Shown here piece after piece: positions 1 to 11,093 of a stretch of DNA of 64,000 nucleotides; positions within the stretch are counted from its first letter, which is position 1, and the number at the start of each line of letters is the position of its first letter. The DNA is from Manihot esculenta. Taxonomy: Eukaryota; Streptophyta; Magnoliopsida; Malpighiales; Euphorbiaceae. The notes beneath the pieces were generated by a model that searched no databases, was not told the origin of the DNA, and saw nothing but the letters and a program-made list of their open reading frames with translations. Location: assembly GCF_001659605.2 (NCBI RefSeq), contig NC_035176.2:24546716-24610715 (forward strand), written 5' to 3'. Both the position numbers and the translations under genes were made by a program.

Positions 1-2727
1 AGCCATGTTCCCTCAAAGTCTGAAAGACCAACCGCAGATGATGGGCATGCTCCTCTGCATTCCTGGAATACACCAAGATATCATCTATGAAGATAATAAC
101 GAAGTGATCCAGGTATTGGCTAAACACTCTGTTCATGAGATCCATGAATGCTGCAGGGGCATTGGTTAACCCGAACGGCATTACAAGGAACTCAAAATGC
201 CCATATCTGGTCCTGAAGGCTGTCTTCGGCACGTCCTCATCCCTTATCCTTAGCTGATGGTACCCCGATCTCAGATCTATTTTGGAGAAACAACCTGCTC
301 CTGCTAACTGGTCGAATAGATCATCGATCCTTGGCAAAGGGTACCTATTTTTGGTAGTGACTTTGTTCAACTGCCTGTAGTCGATACAAAGTCTGAGGGA
401 CCCATCCTTCTTTCTCACAAACAAGACCGGAGCACCCCAAGGTGAGGTACTCTGTCGGATGAAGCCCTTCTCTACCAGCTCTTGCAACTGTTCTTTCAAG
501 TCCTTCAACTCGGCTGGAGCCATCCTGTAGGGAGGGATAGAGATCGGTCTAGTTCCAGGCACTAACTCTATCTCGAACTCTATCTCCCTAGCAGGTGGTA
601 AACCTGGAAGCTCATCCGGAAAAACATCCTGAAACTCTCTGACAACTGGCACCGAGGCCGGCTCCCTGACCTGACTGTCTAGCTCTCTCACATGAGCTAA
701 GTACCCCTGACATCCCTTCCTAAGCAACCTACGAGCCTGAAGAGCTGATATCAGACCTCTAGGTGTGCCCCTTTTGTCTCCTCTGAAGACGACCTCTGAC
801 CCGTTCTGATCTCTGAACCTGACTACCTTGTCCCTGCAGTCCAAGGTAGCACCATGGGTAGATAGCCAATCCATCCCTAGAATGACGTCAAAGTCTGTCA
901 AATCTAGAACCACAAGGTCGGCGGAGAGGCATCTTCCCTCAATAAAAACTGGACTGAACTGGCAGACTGACACTGCCACTGACGGGTCACACTTGGGTCC
1001 ACTGACCCATAAGGGACACTCTAACCCAGAGACTATCAGACCCAACCTCTCAACGGCTCTCGGAGCAATAAATGAATGAGATGCACCCGGGTCCATTAAT
1101 GCATACACATCAGAACACCCAATGACGAGATTACCTGACACCACGGTGTTGGATGTGTTAGCCTCCTGCTGAGTCATGGTGAAGATCCTGGCTGGAGCTG
1201 ATGGACCTTCACCTCGGGAACCAGAAGAAGAGGCTGCCCCTCTCCCTCTACCTCTGCCACTGCCCTGAGTTGTGGCTGGAACTGCTGGCTGTGCCACACT
1301 ACCAGAAGCTGTCTGCTGGGGCTGGCCCATAAAAGGCGCTCTAGGACAATCCCGAGCTATGTGTCCCTCCTGTCCACATCTGAAACATGCATTAGTCCCA
1401 GCTCGACACACTCCCCTGTGCGGTCTTCCACATCTCTGGCATTCTGTACCATCTGAGCCTGAGCTCGAGCCACCGCCAAATCCCAGACCGGATTTCAACT
1501 TGTTCCAAAACTTATTCTTCTTCGGCTTCCTGGTGGTGTTATCCCACCTCTTCTTACCTGAGCTCTGAGAAGAGAACCCTGGTCCTCCTCTGCCTGGGGT
1601 CTTAACCCCTGAAGACTGGGTCACTGACTGCTTCACTGACCCCTCAACTATAGCACTCGCTTCCATTCTTCGAGCCATATCCACCACAGTGTGGAAACTT
1701 TCTCTCTCAGCTGACTGAACCAACGAGGAGTACCTGGAATGCAGCTTCATAACATATTTCTTGGCTTTCTTCGTATCTGAATCTAGAGCTTGCCCTGAAA
1801 ACGGCAATAGCTCCAAGAATTTATCCGTGAACTCCTCTACACCCATGTGCTCTGACTGCCTCAGTTGCTCAAATTCAATCATCTTCAGTTCTCTGGAACT
1901 GTCTGGAAAAGCCCATCCAGCGAACTCATTCGCAAATTCTTCCCATGTCATCCCTTCTAGTCTCGGGTCCACATAACACTTGAACCATTCCCGTGCCTTC
2001 TTGCACTTTAAAGTGAACCCTGCCATCTGAATGGCCCTACTGTCACTTGCCCCTACTCATCAGTTATTGTCTTCACCACTCTCAGATACTCAAAGGGGTC
2101 ATCCCCTGACTTGTACTTGGGAGCATCTAGCTTGAGGTAGTCTGTCATCTTTACCTTGCTCCCATCGACTGAGCTAGGCCTAGGAGGTTGAGTAACTGGG
2201 GCTGCTGGTTCTGTAGGTGGTGGAGGTGGAGGTGCAGCATTCCCCGAGGTGGGGTTTGCCGGGTTTGGATAGAAGGGTGAGGGCGGATAAGCTGGGTACT
2301 GTGTGTAAGGTGGATAGAAAGGTGGATAAGGCATGTAGGTAGGGTAGGGGTTAAAGCTGGAGTAATCCGATGTACCTCCCATCGGATACCCTGAACCCTG
2401 TGGGAAGGGTGGATAATGGGGTAGAAAACCATACCCCGAGGCCTGAACGCCTCCCTGAGACTCCCCTGTCCCTTCTTCCTCCATGCTCACATCCGGGTTC
2501 CCATCCCTCCTCTGTTCCTCTTCCATAACTTCCCTCACATCTGAAGAACTTCCTCCTCTATCAGTCCCCCTTCTGCTAGCATCAAAAGACCTTCTAGGGT
2601 CCCTTGACACTCTTTCTCTGTTGGCCCTACAAGACATTGCCCTAGGCAATGTGGGAGGACGGGCGCTCGTGCCCTCATCCTCAGGTGGCACTCTAGTCAA
2701 TCGTGCAGATCGACGAGTTCCTCTCAT
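1..2727 (-). pseudogene. Gypsy gag-pol (gag, zinc knuckle, protease, start of RT), frameshifted
   Basis: Retrotransposon polyprotein. I start it at the ATG ending at 2727 (MRGTRRSARLT), shared with the copy at 60109. The N-terminal part is Arg/Ser-rich, then Pro/Tyr-rich (about 2150-2430), then the conserved gag core. Near 2053-2056 one base is missing relative to the sister copy, so the frame hits TAG after ITDE. Shifted by one base, reading continues through a CCHC zinc knuckle ([14 protein letters not shown], about 1330-1375) and an aspartic protease motif DPGASHSF (about 1070-1095) towards RT at position 1. I found no other stop in the gag-protease part I translated. It is non-functional as a single polyprotein unless the missing base is an error. 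Confidence 0.88.
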
Positions 2728-2982
2728 CCTGTTTTCTGAAAAACAGCTCATAACAAGCAAACATTAGCATCATATGATTCATGTGGGCACACATGAACCC
2801 TCATCACATATACATCATTCAAATCATAGCATTAATGCACATGCATATTATCATGGCATTTCACATCATCAAACAAGACAAGACTCCGCATCCTATCCTA
2901 GTGGACATGATCTTCCTATTGTGCTTGACCTTCTATAACATCCATGAGCCCGACACTCTAGGTCCGATCCTATGAACCTAGG

Positions 2983-2994
2983 GCTCTGATACCA
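2983..2994 (-). other. Primer-binding site (initiator tRNA-Met)
   Basis: On the element strand TGGTATCAGAGC lies three bases inside the LTR end at 2998. It is the standard complement of the 3' end of plant initiator tRNA-Met. The roughly 255 bases between it and the gag start (2728-2982) are the untranslated leader. Confidence 0.9.
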
Positions 2995-3625
2995 TTCTGT
3001 AACGACCCGAAAATCGGACCGCTACCGGCGCTAGGGTCCGGGTCGGCTTAAGGCCGCCAAGACCCGTAGCAAGCCTGACATTCATCCTGTAAACCTGTTT
3101 AATCCCATACATGATCAACAACATACATAAAAATTTAAAACTTTTCTTTCATACATCCAACTCAACCTGAACATACATTACATAACCATAAACATGACCC
3201 CTCTGTGGGATCTCAACAATGCCCCAATGGGCAAATACATCATGAGATGAGTTGGCTTACATCTGTATCATCAAATATCTAAGATCATGCATCAAAGGGA
3301 TTACAATACTCATAGGGTCAAGCACATCTATAACCTCAATATACCTCATTACATACATACTGAAATCTCTTACATTATATCATAAAACAATTGTCATGTC
3401 CACAATCTAACTATTACATAAACATACTTCAAAACTCTGGCTAACCTCCTGGTCTACCCTGTACCTGCACATCTGGGGTTAGGGGAGAGGGGTGAGCTAC
3501 AAAGCCCAGTGAGCAGAATAGAGAAATCATGTATTAAAAGTTCATGCCATTATGTAATGCAACACATCACAACAAATCACATCTCGGATGGTATTGTCAC
3601 CTATAGTCCTCTACATAGTCCAACT

Positions 3626-3766
3626 GTGCCGGGACGTAGAATGGGTACAACCGGTCTTTCTCTTAACATAATATATCATACAGTCCAACTGTGCCAGGGA
3701 CGTAGAATGGGTACAACCTGGACTTCCTCTTACATCGTGCCAGGGACGTAGAATGGGTACAACCTG
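3626..3766. repeat. LTR minisatellite, three units
   Basis: Three units at 3626-3655, 3691-3721 and 3737-3766 share the core ACGTAGAATGGGTACAACC, spaced by AT-rich linkers. Units 2 and 3 begin GCCAGG and end CCTGG; unit 1 begins GCCGG and ends CCGG, so both ends change together and can pair. Confidence 0.85.
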
Positions 3767-4165
3767 GACTTCCATACCATATCATGCCATAACATCATCA
3801 TATCATATGCGGACTAAAGGATCATCCAATAACCAATCCACATCAACATCAACATCATAAATGCAATGCAACATATTCGTGAATACTAATGCAACAACCT
3901 ACTATATCTCATGGCATTCATGATGCATGGATCATGCTCAAAATTCATATTTCGTTTATTTTAAAACTTAAAGTTTATTCCACTCACCTCTGGCTAGCTC
4001 TGATAACTCTGTAGCAGCTGGCTCACTGCTGGGGTCCTCGGTTCCTCGGGTCCGAACCTACACAGGTGGACTCCAATGAGGGACCAAACATACTTAAACA
4101 TAACTCTAATATACTCCCCAAAAACCCCCTAAAACATCATGAAACAACTACATAAAAACATGCAA

Positions 4166-4375
4166 GAAATGGCTGGACAGGGCACTTTCGGCGGCAGGTT
4201 CGGCGGCCGAAAGTCCCAGACAGAGGCGAAACTCATGCATGTTCGGCGGCACCTTCGGCGGCCGAAAGTGCCAGACAGAGACGAAAGTCTCCTTTCGGGG
4301 GCAACTTCGGCAGCCGAAAGGCCTGCCTCCCCAGCCATGTTCGGCGGCCGAAAGTGCCTTCGGCTGCCGAACCTG
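4166..4375. repeat. Cluster of TTCGGCNGCCGAA palindromes in LTR copy A
   Basis: Multiple copies of the 13-base palindrome TTCGGCGGCCGAA and one-base variants, separated by AGTGCC- and CAGACAGAG-like spacers. A second cluster lies at about 4921-5090. The same two-cluster layout occurs in the other LTR copies of the family. Confidence 0.85.
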
Positions 4376-4895
4376 GTTTCTGCCAAAGGGCAGAAACTTG
4401 GCTCCTTTATGCACATTTGCCTTCCAACTCTCAAATCATGCATAAACTTGTTCTAAAACATGCATACACACCATACATCACACCTAGGGGTCCCAAACTA
4501 TCATATACCCCAACTACAACACTTCAAACACACAAAATCAACATACATTGTTCAAATCATCATCAAAACCCATAAACTCAACTTAAAGCCTAACATGCAT
4601 TTCTACCCCATAAAACAACTTAAAACTTACTTAAAACATATAAGGAGCTTAAGATCGGTTCTTACCTCTTGAAGATCGAGAGGGAGACGACCTAAACTTG
4701 GAGATCCACGAAAATGAGCTCCTGAGTTTCCAAAGCTCCAAAACTTGTTTCAAAAGTTCAAAACCTTCAATGCAAGCTTAAAACTCAAGAAAAATGGTGG
4801 GGATTTGAAGGAAGAACACTAGATTGGGAAGAGGGAGGTCGGAAGCTAGCTGTGGCCGAAAATGGGAGAAAGCTCGCCCATTTCGGCCAAGTGAC

Positions 4896-4904
4896 CCTTT
4901 TATA
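4896..4904 (-). promoter_or_regulatory. TATA box of LTR copy A
   Basis: TATAAAAGG on the element strand, next to TGGCTGGCCA-like sequence. The equivalent position is conserved in the plus-strand copies at about 17354 and 58055 as CACCTATAAAAGGCC, so this is the likely U3 promoter. Confidence 0.65.
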
Positions 4905-5194
4905 GTGGCTGGCCAAGCCACGTTCGGGGGCCGAAAGTGCCTCCGCTTGCATGCCATGTTCGGCGGCCGAACTTGACTTTCGGCGGCCAAACCTGAACTT
5001 CCCTCACTCATGCTTTCGGGGGCCTAACGTGCCTCCAAAACGCATGCATGTTCGGCGGCCGAACTTGACTTTCGGCGGCCGAACCTGGGTTTTCCTCCAA
5101 AGACTTTTCATGCAAAAACTCATTTAATTTTCATACTTAAACCATGAAATACCTTAAAACATTTTATGAAAACATGTTTCTACCCTACTAGAGG

Positions 5195-5326
5195 CTTCCG
5201 ACATCCGAGATTCCACCGGACGGTAGGAATTCCGATACCGGAGTGTAGCCGGGTATTACATTTTCGACATCCGAGATTCCACCAGACGGTAGGAATTTCG
5301 ATACCGGAGTCTAGCCGGGTATTACA
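5195..5326 (-). repeat. 66-bp tandem duplication of the LTR 5' terminus
   Basis: 5195-5260 and 5261-5326 are two 66-bp copies, differing at about five positions, each ending in GCCGGGTATTACA, the normal outer end of this LTR. This is either a duplication inside the LTR or a fragment of another LTR next to which the element landed. Confidence 0.8.
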
Positions 5327-5878
5327 CAGATTCTGCTTGTCTAGGTGATTTGGGCAGATCATCCGCTACCAGCAATGTACAGCAGTCTGCTGTCTTCACT
5401 GCTTCTGTCTTGGCACAGCTGCTGTCCACTTCTCCTTTCTTGTAAAGACCATCATAGAGTAAGTTTTCTTGATCAAAATAAAAAATTTCTTGACTTAAAT
5501 CATCAATAACATCAAGGCCATAAACAGGAGAAACATCATTGGGGAATTTCATGGCATCATAAACATTAAACTTGATAACTTCCCCTTCAAACTCCATGGT
5601 TAATGTGCCATCATGCACATCAATTTTTGTTCTAACTGTGCTTAAGAATGGCCTTCCAAGTAGGATATCAGAGGTTGTGTTGCTCTTGTCTTCATCCATG
5701 TCTATTACATAAAAATCTGCTGGGAAGACTAGTTGGTCCACTTGCACCAACACATCTTCAAGCACTCCCTTGGGGTAGACAACTGATCGGTTAGCCAATT
5801 GGATCACAATGCTGGTGCCCTTGAGTTTGCCTGCATTCAACAAGTTAAAAATAGAAAGGGGCATAACATTAATTGAGG
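5327..5878 (-). pseudogene. Athila-like aspartic protease, C-terminal part
   Basis: The minus-strand frame from the GAS of the active-site motif continues through INVMPLSIFN, a DILLGRPFL motif and a spacer rich in DLPKSP-like sequence, and is cut at 5327 by the neighbouring LTR. The apparent start codon just upstream of GAS (near 5894) is artificial: it lies in the inserted solo LTR. The codons for the catalytic Asp are at about 7522-7530, on the far side of that insertion. The family cleaves the retrotransposon polyprotein. Confidence 0.85.
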
Positions 5879-5883
5879 CTCCA

Positions 5884-7516
5884 TGATAGAGCATAATTTA
5901 GTCCATTTTATATTAATATTATTGATGAATATTTACATGATTTCTGCTTAATTTATTGCTTTTAATATTATTTTGCAGAAAATGGTGTAAAAGGACAATT
6001 TGGAGAAAATCCCCCTAAAACTGCCTTATTTGGAGCCAAGAAATAATTGGGCCCGCACATGACAGCCCATTCTTGCAAAGAAGCAAGCACTTCACATAAA
6101 CCACCATGGGCCCGCACTTCATCAATTCACGCTTATGGACCAGCCCACAAATGCAAGCTTCCGCCAAGATCGTGCACTTCAATATTCAGCTTCATGTGGA
6201 CCACCAGCGCACTTCCCCAACCCCAACATCGTGGACAAACACTTACACATGGCCCACCAAAGCGCCAAAGCAAGCTCAATCCACGCAAATGGGCCACTGC
6301 ACTTTCACCACTCCAGCACATGGCCGCAAGTTCACCATTCCCTCCAGTGGACCAGTCCACGCACAATCAATCGCACATGGGCTCCACCTTACACTTCACC
6401 ACTCTTCGCGTGAACCATGGACTAGCGCACTTGGACACACGGCCCGCTTCAAAGCTCTTCACGCATGGACAACAATTTCCAATTTAGGGCATCTCTCCAG
6501 CTCTATTTAAAGAGCTTGAAGCAGCCAGAACGAGGGGAAAAATTAATTCGGCAATTCCGCAGGCGCAAGGCAGAAGTTCTTCGGTTCTTTCCTTCCTTTC
6601 CTTTTTATTTTTATTTTTCTGTTTTTAATTCAGCCAATGAGTGGCTGAATTTCTTTGATCTAGTTGAATATTGATTGAAACTTTAGTTGTTTAATGGGTT
6701 GTGAGACTTGATCAAATATTGTTTAATTTTTGGGAATTCAATATTCATGCAATTTCATATTTAATTCTCATATTATTTTGTTATTGAGATCTACGTTGAT
6801 TTTTTATTGCAAAATAATTATTTGTTAGTTTGAATAATTTAAGTCCGTAATTGCTTGGGTTATTCTTATATGAGAACACTTTGGATAAAACCCAAGAAAG
6901 TTGTATGATCTAGCGTTATCTCCATACGTTTGGGTAGTTAGGATTGGATCTCTCTATTTCTTAATGCAATTGACAATTGTTTTGATGCCTAAGGCCCAAG
7001 GACGTTCCTTGACAATTTGTTAATTAGTAATTAATTAGAGGACGTTCCCTAATTGGTTTAATCATAAGGAGAGATAATGGTGGTGAGAAGCGTCTTCCAT
7101 CTCCATAAATAATCTATTGAATCAACCCAAAAGAACAAAGTGTCTGTGATCAATCCCAACAACTAAAGTGGATCCAATACTTCAACTAGAGCTTTCTCAT
7201 TATTGATTACTTTTTATTTAATTATTTGCTTTCCATTATTTTTCTCATTATTAGTTTACTACAATCAATCTCAAACCCCCCTGTTATTTTGTTGACAGTT
7301 TTGATCCCAATTTTCAATTTATCTCATTTGATCCCACTTTCAGTTTTTATCTTATTTGTAGTTTATTATTGTTTCAGTTTATTTTCTTGGTCCCAAAAAG
7401 AGAAATAGGTGAGTTCTCAATTCCCTATGGATTCGATCCTTTCACCACTATCTGCAGTTGTAAATTGTTGATAACCAGAAAGGTTATTTTTGACCGGCTT
7501 CGACAACCGCGAGTCA
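5884..7516 (+). mobile_element. Solo LTR of an Athila-type element, TSD CTCCA
   Basis: A 1633-bp sequence starting TGATAGAGC and ending GCGAGTCA, flanked by the direct repeat CTCCA at 5879-5883 and 7517-7521. Its start matches the inverted end of the LTR at 9663-11093 and its end shares CTTCGACAACCGC with it, so it is a plus-strand LTR of a related family. No internal region is present. Open frames inside it are not conserved and are ignored. Confidence 0.92.
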
Positions 7517-7521
7517 CTCCA

Positions 7522-9610
7522 AGGTCACACATGGCCTTCTTTATCCCCACATTGCCTATTTTGCATGTAACAGCGAACATTCCTCTATCCTTGCATTTGG
7601 TTGGAAGTTTTCTTTGAATGACAGCTGAGACACTCCCCCATACTTACCTTCTCACGTTCAGCAAGTTTCCTTCGGTTGGTGCATAGTTCCTTGAGAAATT
7701 TGGCATACCTTGGAATTTGCTTTACAGCATCCAATAGGGGAATGTTGATTTCTACCTTGCGGAGTGTCTCAAGTATTTCTTTCTCCTCTTTCTCTTTTTG
7801 GGACCTTGCAAATCTCTTTGGGAAGGGAGGAGGTACCTTAAAATTTTCCACTGGTTGCTGGTCTGCCTTGATCTACTTGGAGCTGGACTCTGCCTGGATT
7901 ATTGATTTGGGCAGATCAAATTCTGCCTTGTCTGGCGATTTGGGCAGATCACTGCTGAGCAGCTCAGTCTGCCTAGCGATTGGGTCAGTGATTTGGGCAG
8001 ATCGACTGCCCTGATCACTTTCTGGCAGATTTTCTTCCATGGTCTATTTTTGTAATTTTTCAGTCCTACTGTCTTGTAACCCTTTTCCACTCCTCAATGT
8101 GATAGCACTAGCATTTTGCCTTGGATTTATCTCAGTTTGGGATGGTAGCTTCCCTTGTGACTCCAATTTGCTCATTGAAGTGGCCATTTGGCTCACTTGT
8201 TGCTCAAGATTTTGCACAGTATTTGCTAAGGTCTTCACAATCTCTTCAAGGGGTGTATTGGGTTTTTGAGGTGCAGCTTGAGTTTGATTCCTCTACTGGT
8301 AGCTTGGATATTGATTGCCTCTTGCATAACTGAAATTTGGATGGTCCCTCCAACCTGGATTATAGGTGTTTGCATAGGGATCATACCTTCTTTGCCCATT
8401 GAAGCCTCCAACAACATTGACTTGCTGGTCTTCTTCTTGAAGGGATGGACATAGATCAGTTGGGTGGTTTATGTTTGCACATACCCCACATGGCCTCGGT
8501 TGCTGAATTTGCTGGATTTGTTGGGCTTGACCCATAACAAGGCTACGGAGAGCACTGGTGAGATCAGAAATTTGGGATGCCAAAACGGATGTACTCACCT
8601 CATTCACCCTTCTTGGTGGCTGCTCTTGGTCTTCAAACTGTTGAGATGCGGCTGCCATGGTGGAAATTAGATTCCTCATCTCTCGAGGTGATTTATCTCG
8701 AATTGATCCTCCATATGCTGCATCTATAAACTTCCTTTCTGCAGGTAGTAAACCTCCATAGAAATACTCAATAAGAGACTTGTCAGAAATATCATGCTGA
8801 GGGCATCTTGTGCACAGCCTTTTGAACCTCTCCCAGTACTCATATAAGTCTTCAAAATGCTTTTGCCTTATACCACTTATTTCTCGACGGATACCAATGG
8901 CTTTCGATGTTGGAAAGAATTTGCTCAAGAATGCTCTTACCATATCGGCCCATGATGTAATGGATCCGGGTGTCAAATAGAATAGCCAATCCTTGGCATA
9001 GTCTTCAAGAGAGAAAGGAAAAGCTCTGAGTTTGACATGGTCTTCTGGGTCTCATGGTTGAGCAAACAATGTGGAATTCCTTCAAATGCTTGTGAGGATC
9101 CTCATTTTCAAGGCCTCTAAATTTGGAAAGGAGATGGATCAGACCTGTCTTCAATTCAAAGGGTGCTGTCAGTTGGGGATAAGTTATGCATAATGGTGCT
9201 TGGTCTTTAGCTGGCATATCCAGCTCTCGGAGTGTTCTCTCCCGTGTAGCAGGTTGTGGAGCTTGGACAGGCAGGTTTCCAGCTTGAATTTCAGCTTCTT
9301 CACGTGCAGCAGGTTGTTCTGCCATTGCTGGATTTTCTACAGCAACCCGGAACTCAGTTTCTGGTGCAATTTCAGCAGTAGCAGGTGCGGCAATAGGTGA
9401 ATTTTCTGCTGCAGGAATTTCTGCAGCAGGGGCAGTAGGTGTTCTGTTTGCTGGTGCAGTGGTAGATCGGATGGTAGACTCCCGATTTGTTGCTGATGAA
9501 GATGCTCTTGAGGCTTGGTTCCTCAAATTTGCTTGCTTTCTTAAGCTCTTGGTGGTGCGTTCTATCTCAGGATCGTAAAGAAGAATTTCTTTACGGCCAG
9601 CCCTGGTCAT
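7522..9610 (-). pseudogene. Athila-like gag and gag-protease linker, decayed
   Basis: The gag reading begins at the ATG ending at 9610 (MTRAGRKEILL). An Ala/Pro/Glu-rich N-terminus precedes the retrotransposon gag core at 8293-8976 (WADMVRAFLSKFFP, FEDLYEYWERFKRL). A linker follows with QIPRYAKFLKELCTNRRKL (about 7670-7730), typical of Athila just before protease. Reading is broken by frame changes near 9005, 8293, 8044 and 7899 and by stops, so it cannot encode a full Gag. The motif GATTTGGGCAGATC recurs at about 7900-8010. Confidence 0.87.
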
Positions 9611-9639
9611 AAAGGGAAAATACGTTAGTTTAAATCAAA

Positions 9640-9657
9640 TCCCCGGCAACGGTGCCA
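9640..9657 (-). other. Primer-binding site (tRNA-Asp)
   Basis: The plus strand reads TCCCCGGCAACGGTGCCA, matching the 3' end of plant tRNA-Asp with one difference (GGTGCCA for GGCGCCA). It lies five bases inside the LTR boundary at 9663, the usual arrangement for Athila/TAT elements. Confidence 0.85.
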
Positions 9658-9662
9658 ATTTT

Positions 9663-11093
9663 TGATAGCGGTTGTCGAAGCCATAAAAAATAAACCTATT
9701 AAACAATCAACAATTAACTTGCAGATAGTGGCAATAGGGTCGAACCACAGGGATTTGACACCAAAGATTTTTCTAATAATGACTAAGGCAAATAAATGAC
9801 AAATAAATAAAAGAGGGGGGTTTTGTTTTGATGAATTAAATCTAGAAAGCAAGAGAAAGCAATAATTTAAATAAATGAGAATTTTAATGGGAAAGAAATT
9901 CTAGTTGAAATATGAGTTTAATTCAGCTTGTTCAGAATTGATCATTGACTATTTAAGACTCCTATTTTATTTCAATAAATTAGTTTTGGTTGTGGAAGAT
10001 GCTTCTCACAACCAAATTCCTCCTTATATCTAGTTCGATTAGGAAACGTTCGCCAATCAAACACTAATCAACAAGTTGCCAAGGAACGTCCTTGGGGCAT
10101 TTAGCATCGAACAATTGTTGACTGCATTATGACTTAGAGAAACCCAATTCTATCCTTGCCAACCGCGTGGTCAAGTCTAGATTATGTAACTGATTATATT
10201 TGTGTTCAAATAATATAAGCAATTACGGACTTAAATCATTCAAACAATTTATTACTCAAGCAATTTAAAAGCAATGGGCCCTTATTGATTCTAAAAGCAA
10301 AGTAACAATTATAGAAAAAATCAAGTTGCATAAGTATTGAAAGCAAATAAGAGTTTAACAATGGAGTTTTAAATCTCCCAATTCATCACAAATCTGAATT
10401 TCCTCAACTTCAACTAGAAAAGAATGAAATTAGCCACTCATGGTGGGCAAAATACACAAAAAGAAAGAAGAAAGGAAGAGAAGAAGGGACTGCCGCAGGC
10501 TTCCTGCTGAATTCTGCAGATTTCTGAAGAGGAGAAGATGTTTTGCTGGTCTGGAGGCTGCCTTCTTATAGTTGGAGAGTCCAAGTTCAATTAGGGTTTG
10601 GAATTCCTATTTTGACTTGGTCTTTGTGGTCTTTAATTCCTCTTTTGTCTTTGAATTTTATTGTAGATGGAATTCTCTTGGTAGAAGGACATCCTCGTGA
10701 CTTTTGAAATTGAGCTGGTGGTGTTTGAGATGGATTTAGACTTATTTTCTTTTTAAATCTGATTTTTCCCTTTTTTTCGGCTCTGCTGTCGGTTTCTGCT
10801 GTCAATGTGATTGGGACGGGTGATTTGGACAAATCACTTGCCCCAATCGCTTTCTGTGAGTCAGTCCAGTTTTTAGCTTTCTGTCTCTGTGAGTGATTTG
10901 GTCAGTCTCTGCGAGTGATTTGGCCAAATCACTTTGACCCCATCACTTTTCCAGCCTTTTCTGCACTTTTTCTCCAATTTTTCAATTTCTTCCTTTTCTG
11001 TAAAAACAAGATAAAAACCATAAATTACGCTAAAAAATGTGTAAATAAGCAATAATAAAGATAATAAAAATGTGGCTAATTTATGTTTGATCA
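9663..11093 (-). repeat. 5' LTR of the Athila-like element
   Basis: A 1.43-kb LTR bounded on the element strand by TGATCAAACA and GCTATCA. The outer portion aligns with the start of the solo LTRs at 5884 and 14653, and the inner end shares GGTTCGACCCTATTGCCACT-like sequence with them. No gene is inside; short frames are incidental. Confidence 0.88.

Larger units (their letters stand above)
1..5326 (-). mobile_element. Ty3/Gypsy LTR retrotransposon, long-LTR (Tekay/Del-like) family, 5' part
   Basis: Element on the minus strand: its 5' LTR is 2998-5326, followed by a primer-binding site, a leader and gag-pol running off the window start within reverse transcriptase. The LTR is TG...CA bounded (TGTAATACC to CGTTACA on the element strand). 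Four other LTR copies of this family lie in the window, and 57789-64000 holds a sister element with the same gag-pol order. The Tekay/Del assignment rests on long LTRs and gag style; the diagnostic chromodomain is outside the window. The element lies directly against Athila-like pol sequence at 5327, so it was probably inserted into that element; the other end is not visible. Confidence 0.9.
2998..5326 (-). repeat. 5' LTR of the left Gypsy element (copy A)
   Basis: A 2.3-kb LTR bounded by TGTAAC at 2998 and TTACA at 5326 (plus-strand view). It aligns end to end with the LTRs at 18834-21145 and, inverted, 57789-59884. It contains a TATA-like promoter motif, two clusters of TTCGGCGGCCGAA-type palindromes, a three-unit minisatellite (3626-3766) and a 66-bp duplication at its U3 end. 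Confidence 0.92.
5327..11093 (-). mobile_element. Athila-like Ty3/Gypsy retrotransposon, 5' part
   Basis: Minus-strand element: 5' LTR 9663-11093, PBS 9640-9657, gag from 9610, and protease to 5327, where the long-LTR Gypsy element abuts. RT and integrase are not in the window. The tRNA-Asp PBS, the DLGAS-type protease and gag resembling plant Athila/TAT elements support the assignment. A solo LTR (5884-7516) interrupts it. On its right it is flanked by a truncated LTR of the long-LTR family, into which it was evidently inserted. Confidence 0.85.

Noticed and set aside
828..1976. Plus-strand frames opposite gag-protease
   Set aside because: Antisense shadows of the minus-strand Gypsy polyprotein, which carries the recognisable motifs.
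4129..4456. Overlapping frames on both strands of about 70-105 codons (also at 17715-18201, 19931-20448, 58596-58888)
   Set aside because: They are produced by the repeated TTCGGCGGCCGAA palindromes of the LTRs, which are open on both strands; they lack domains and differ between LTR copies.
6047..6510. Frames of up to 146 codons
   Set aside because: Inside a solo LTR; not shared in frame with related LTRs, and several frames overlap.
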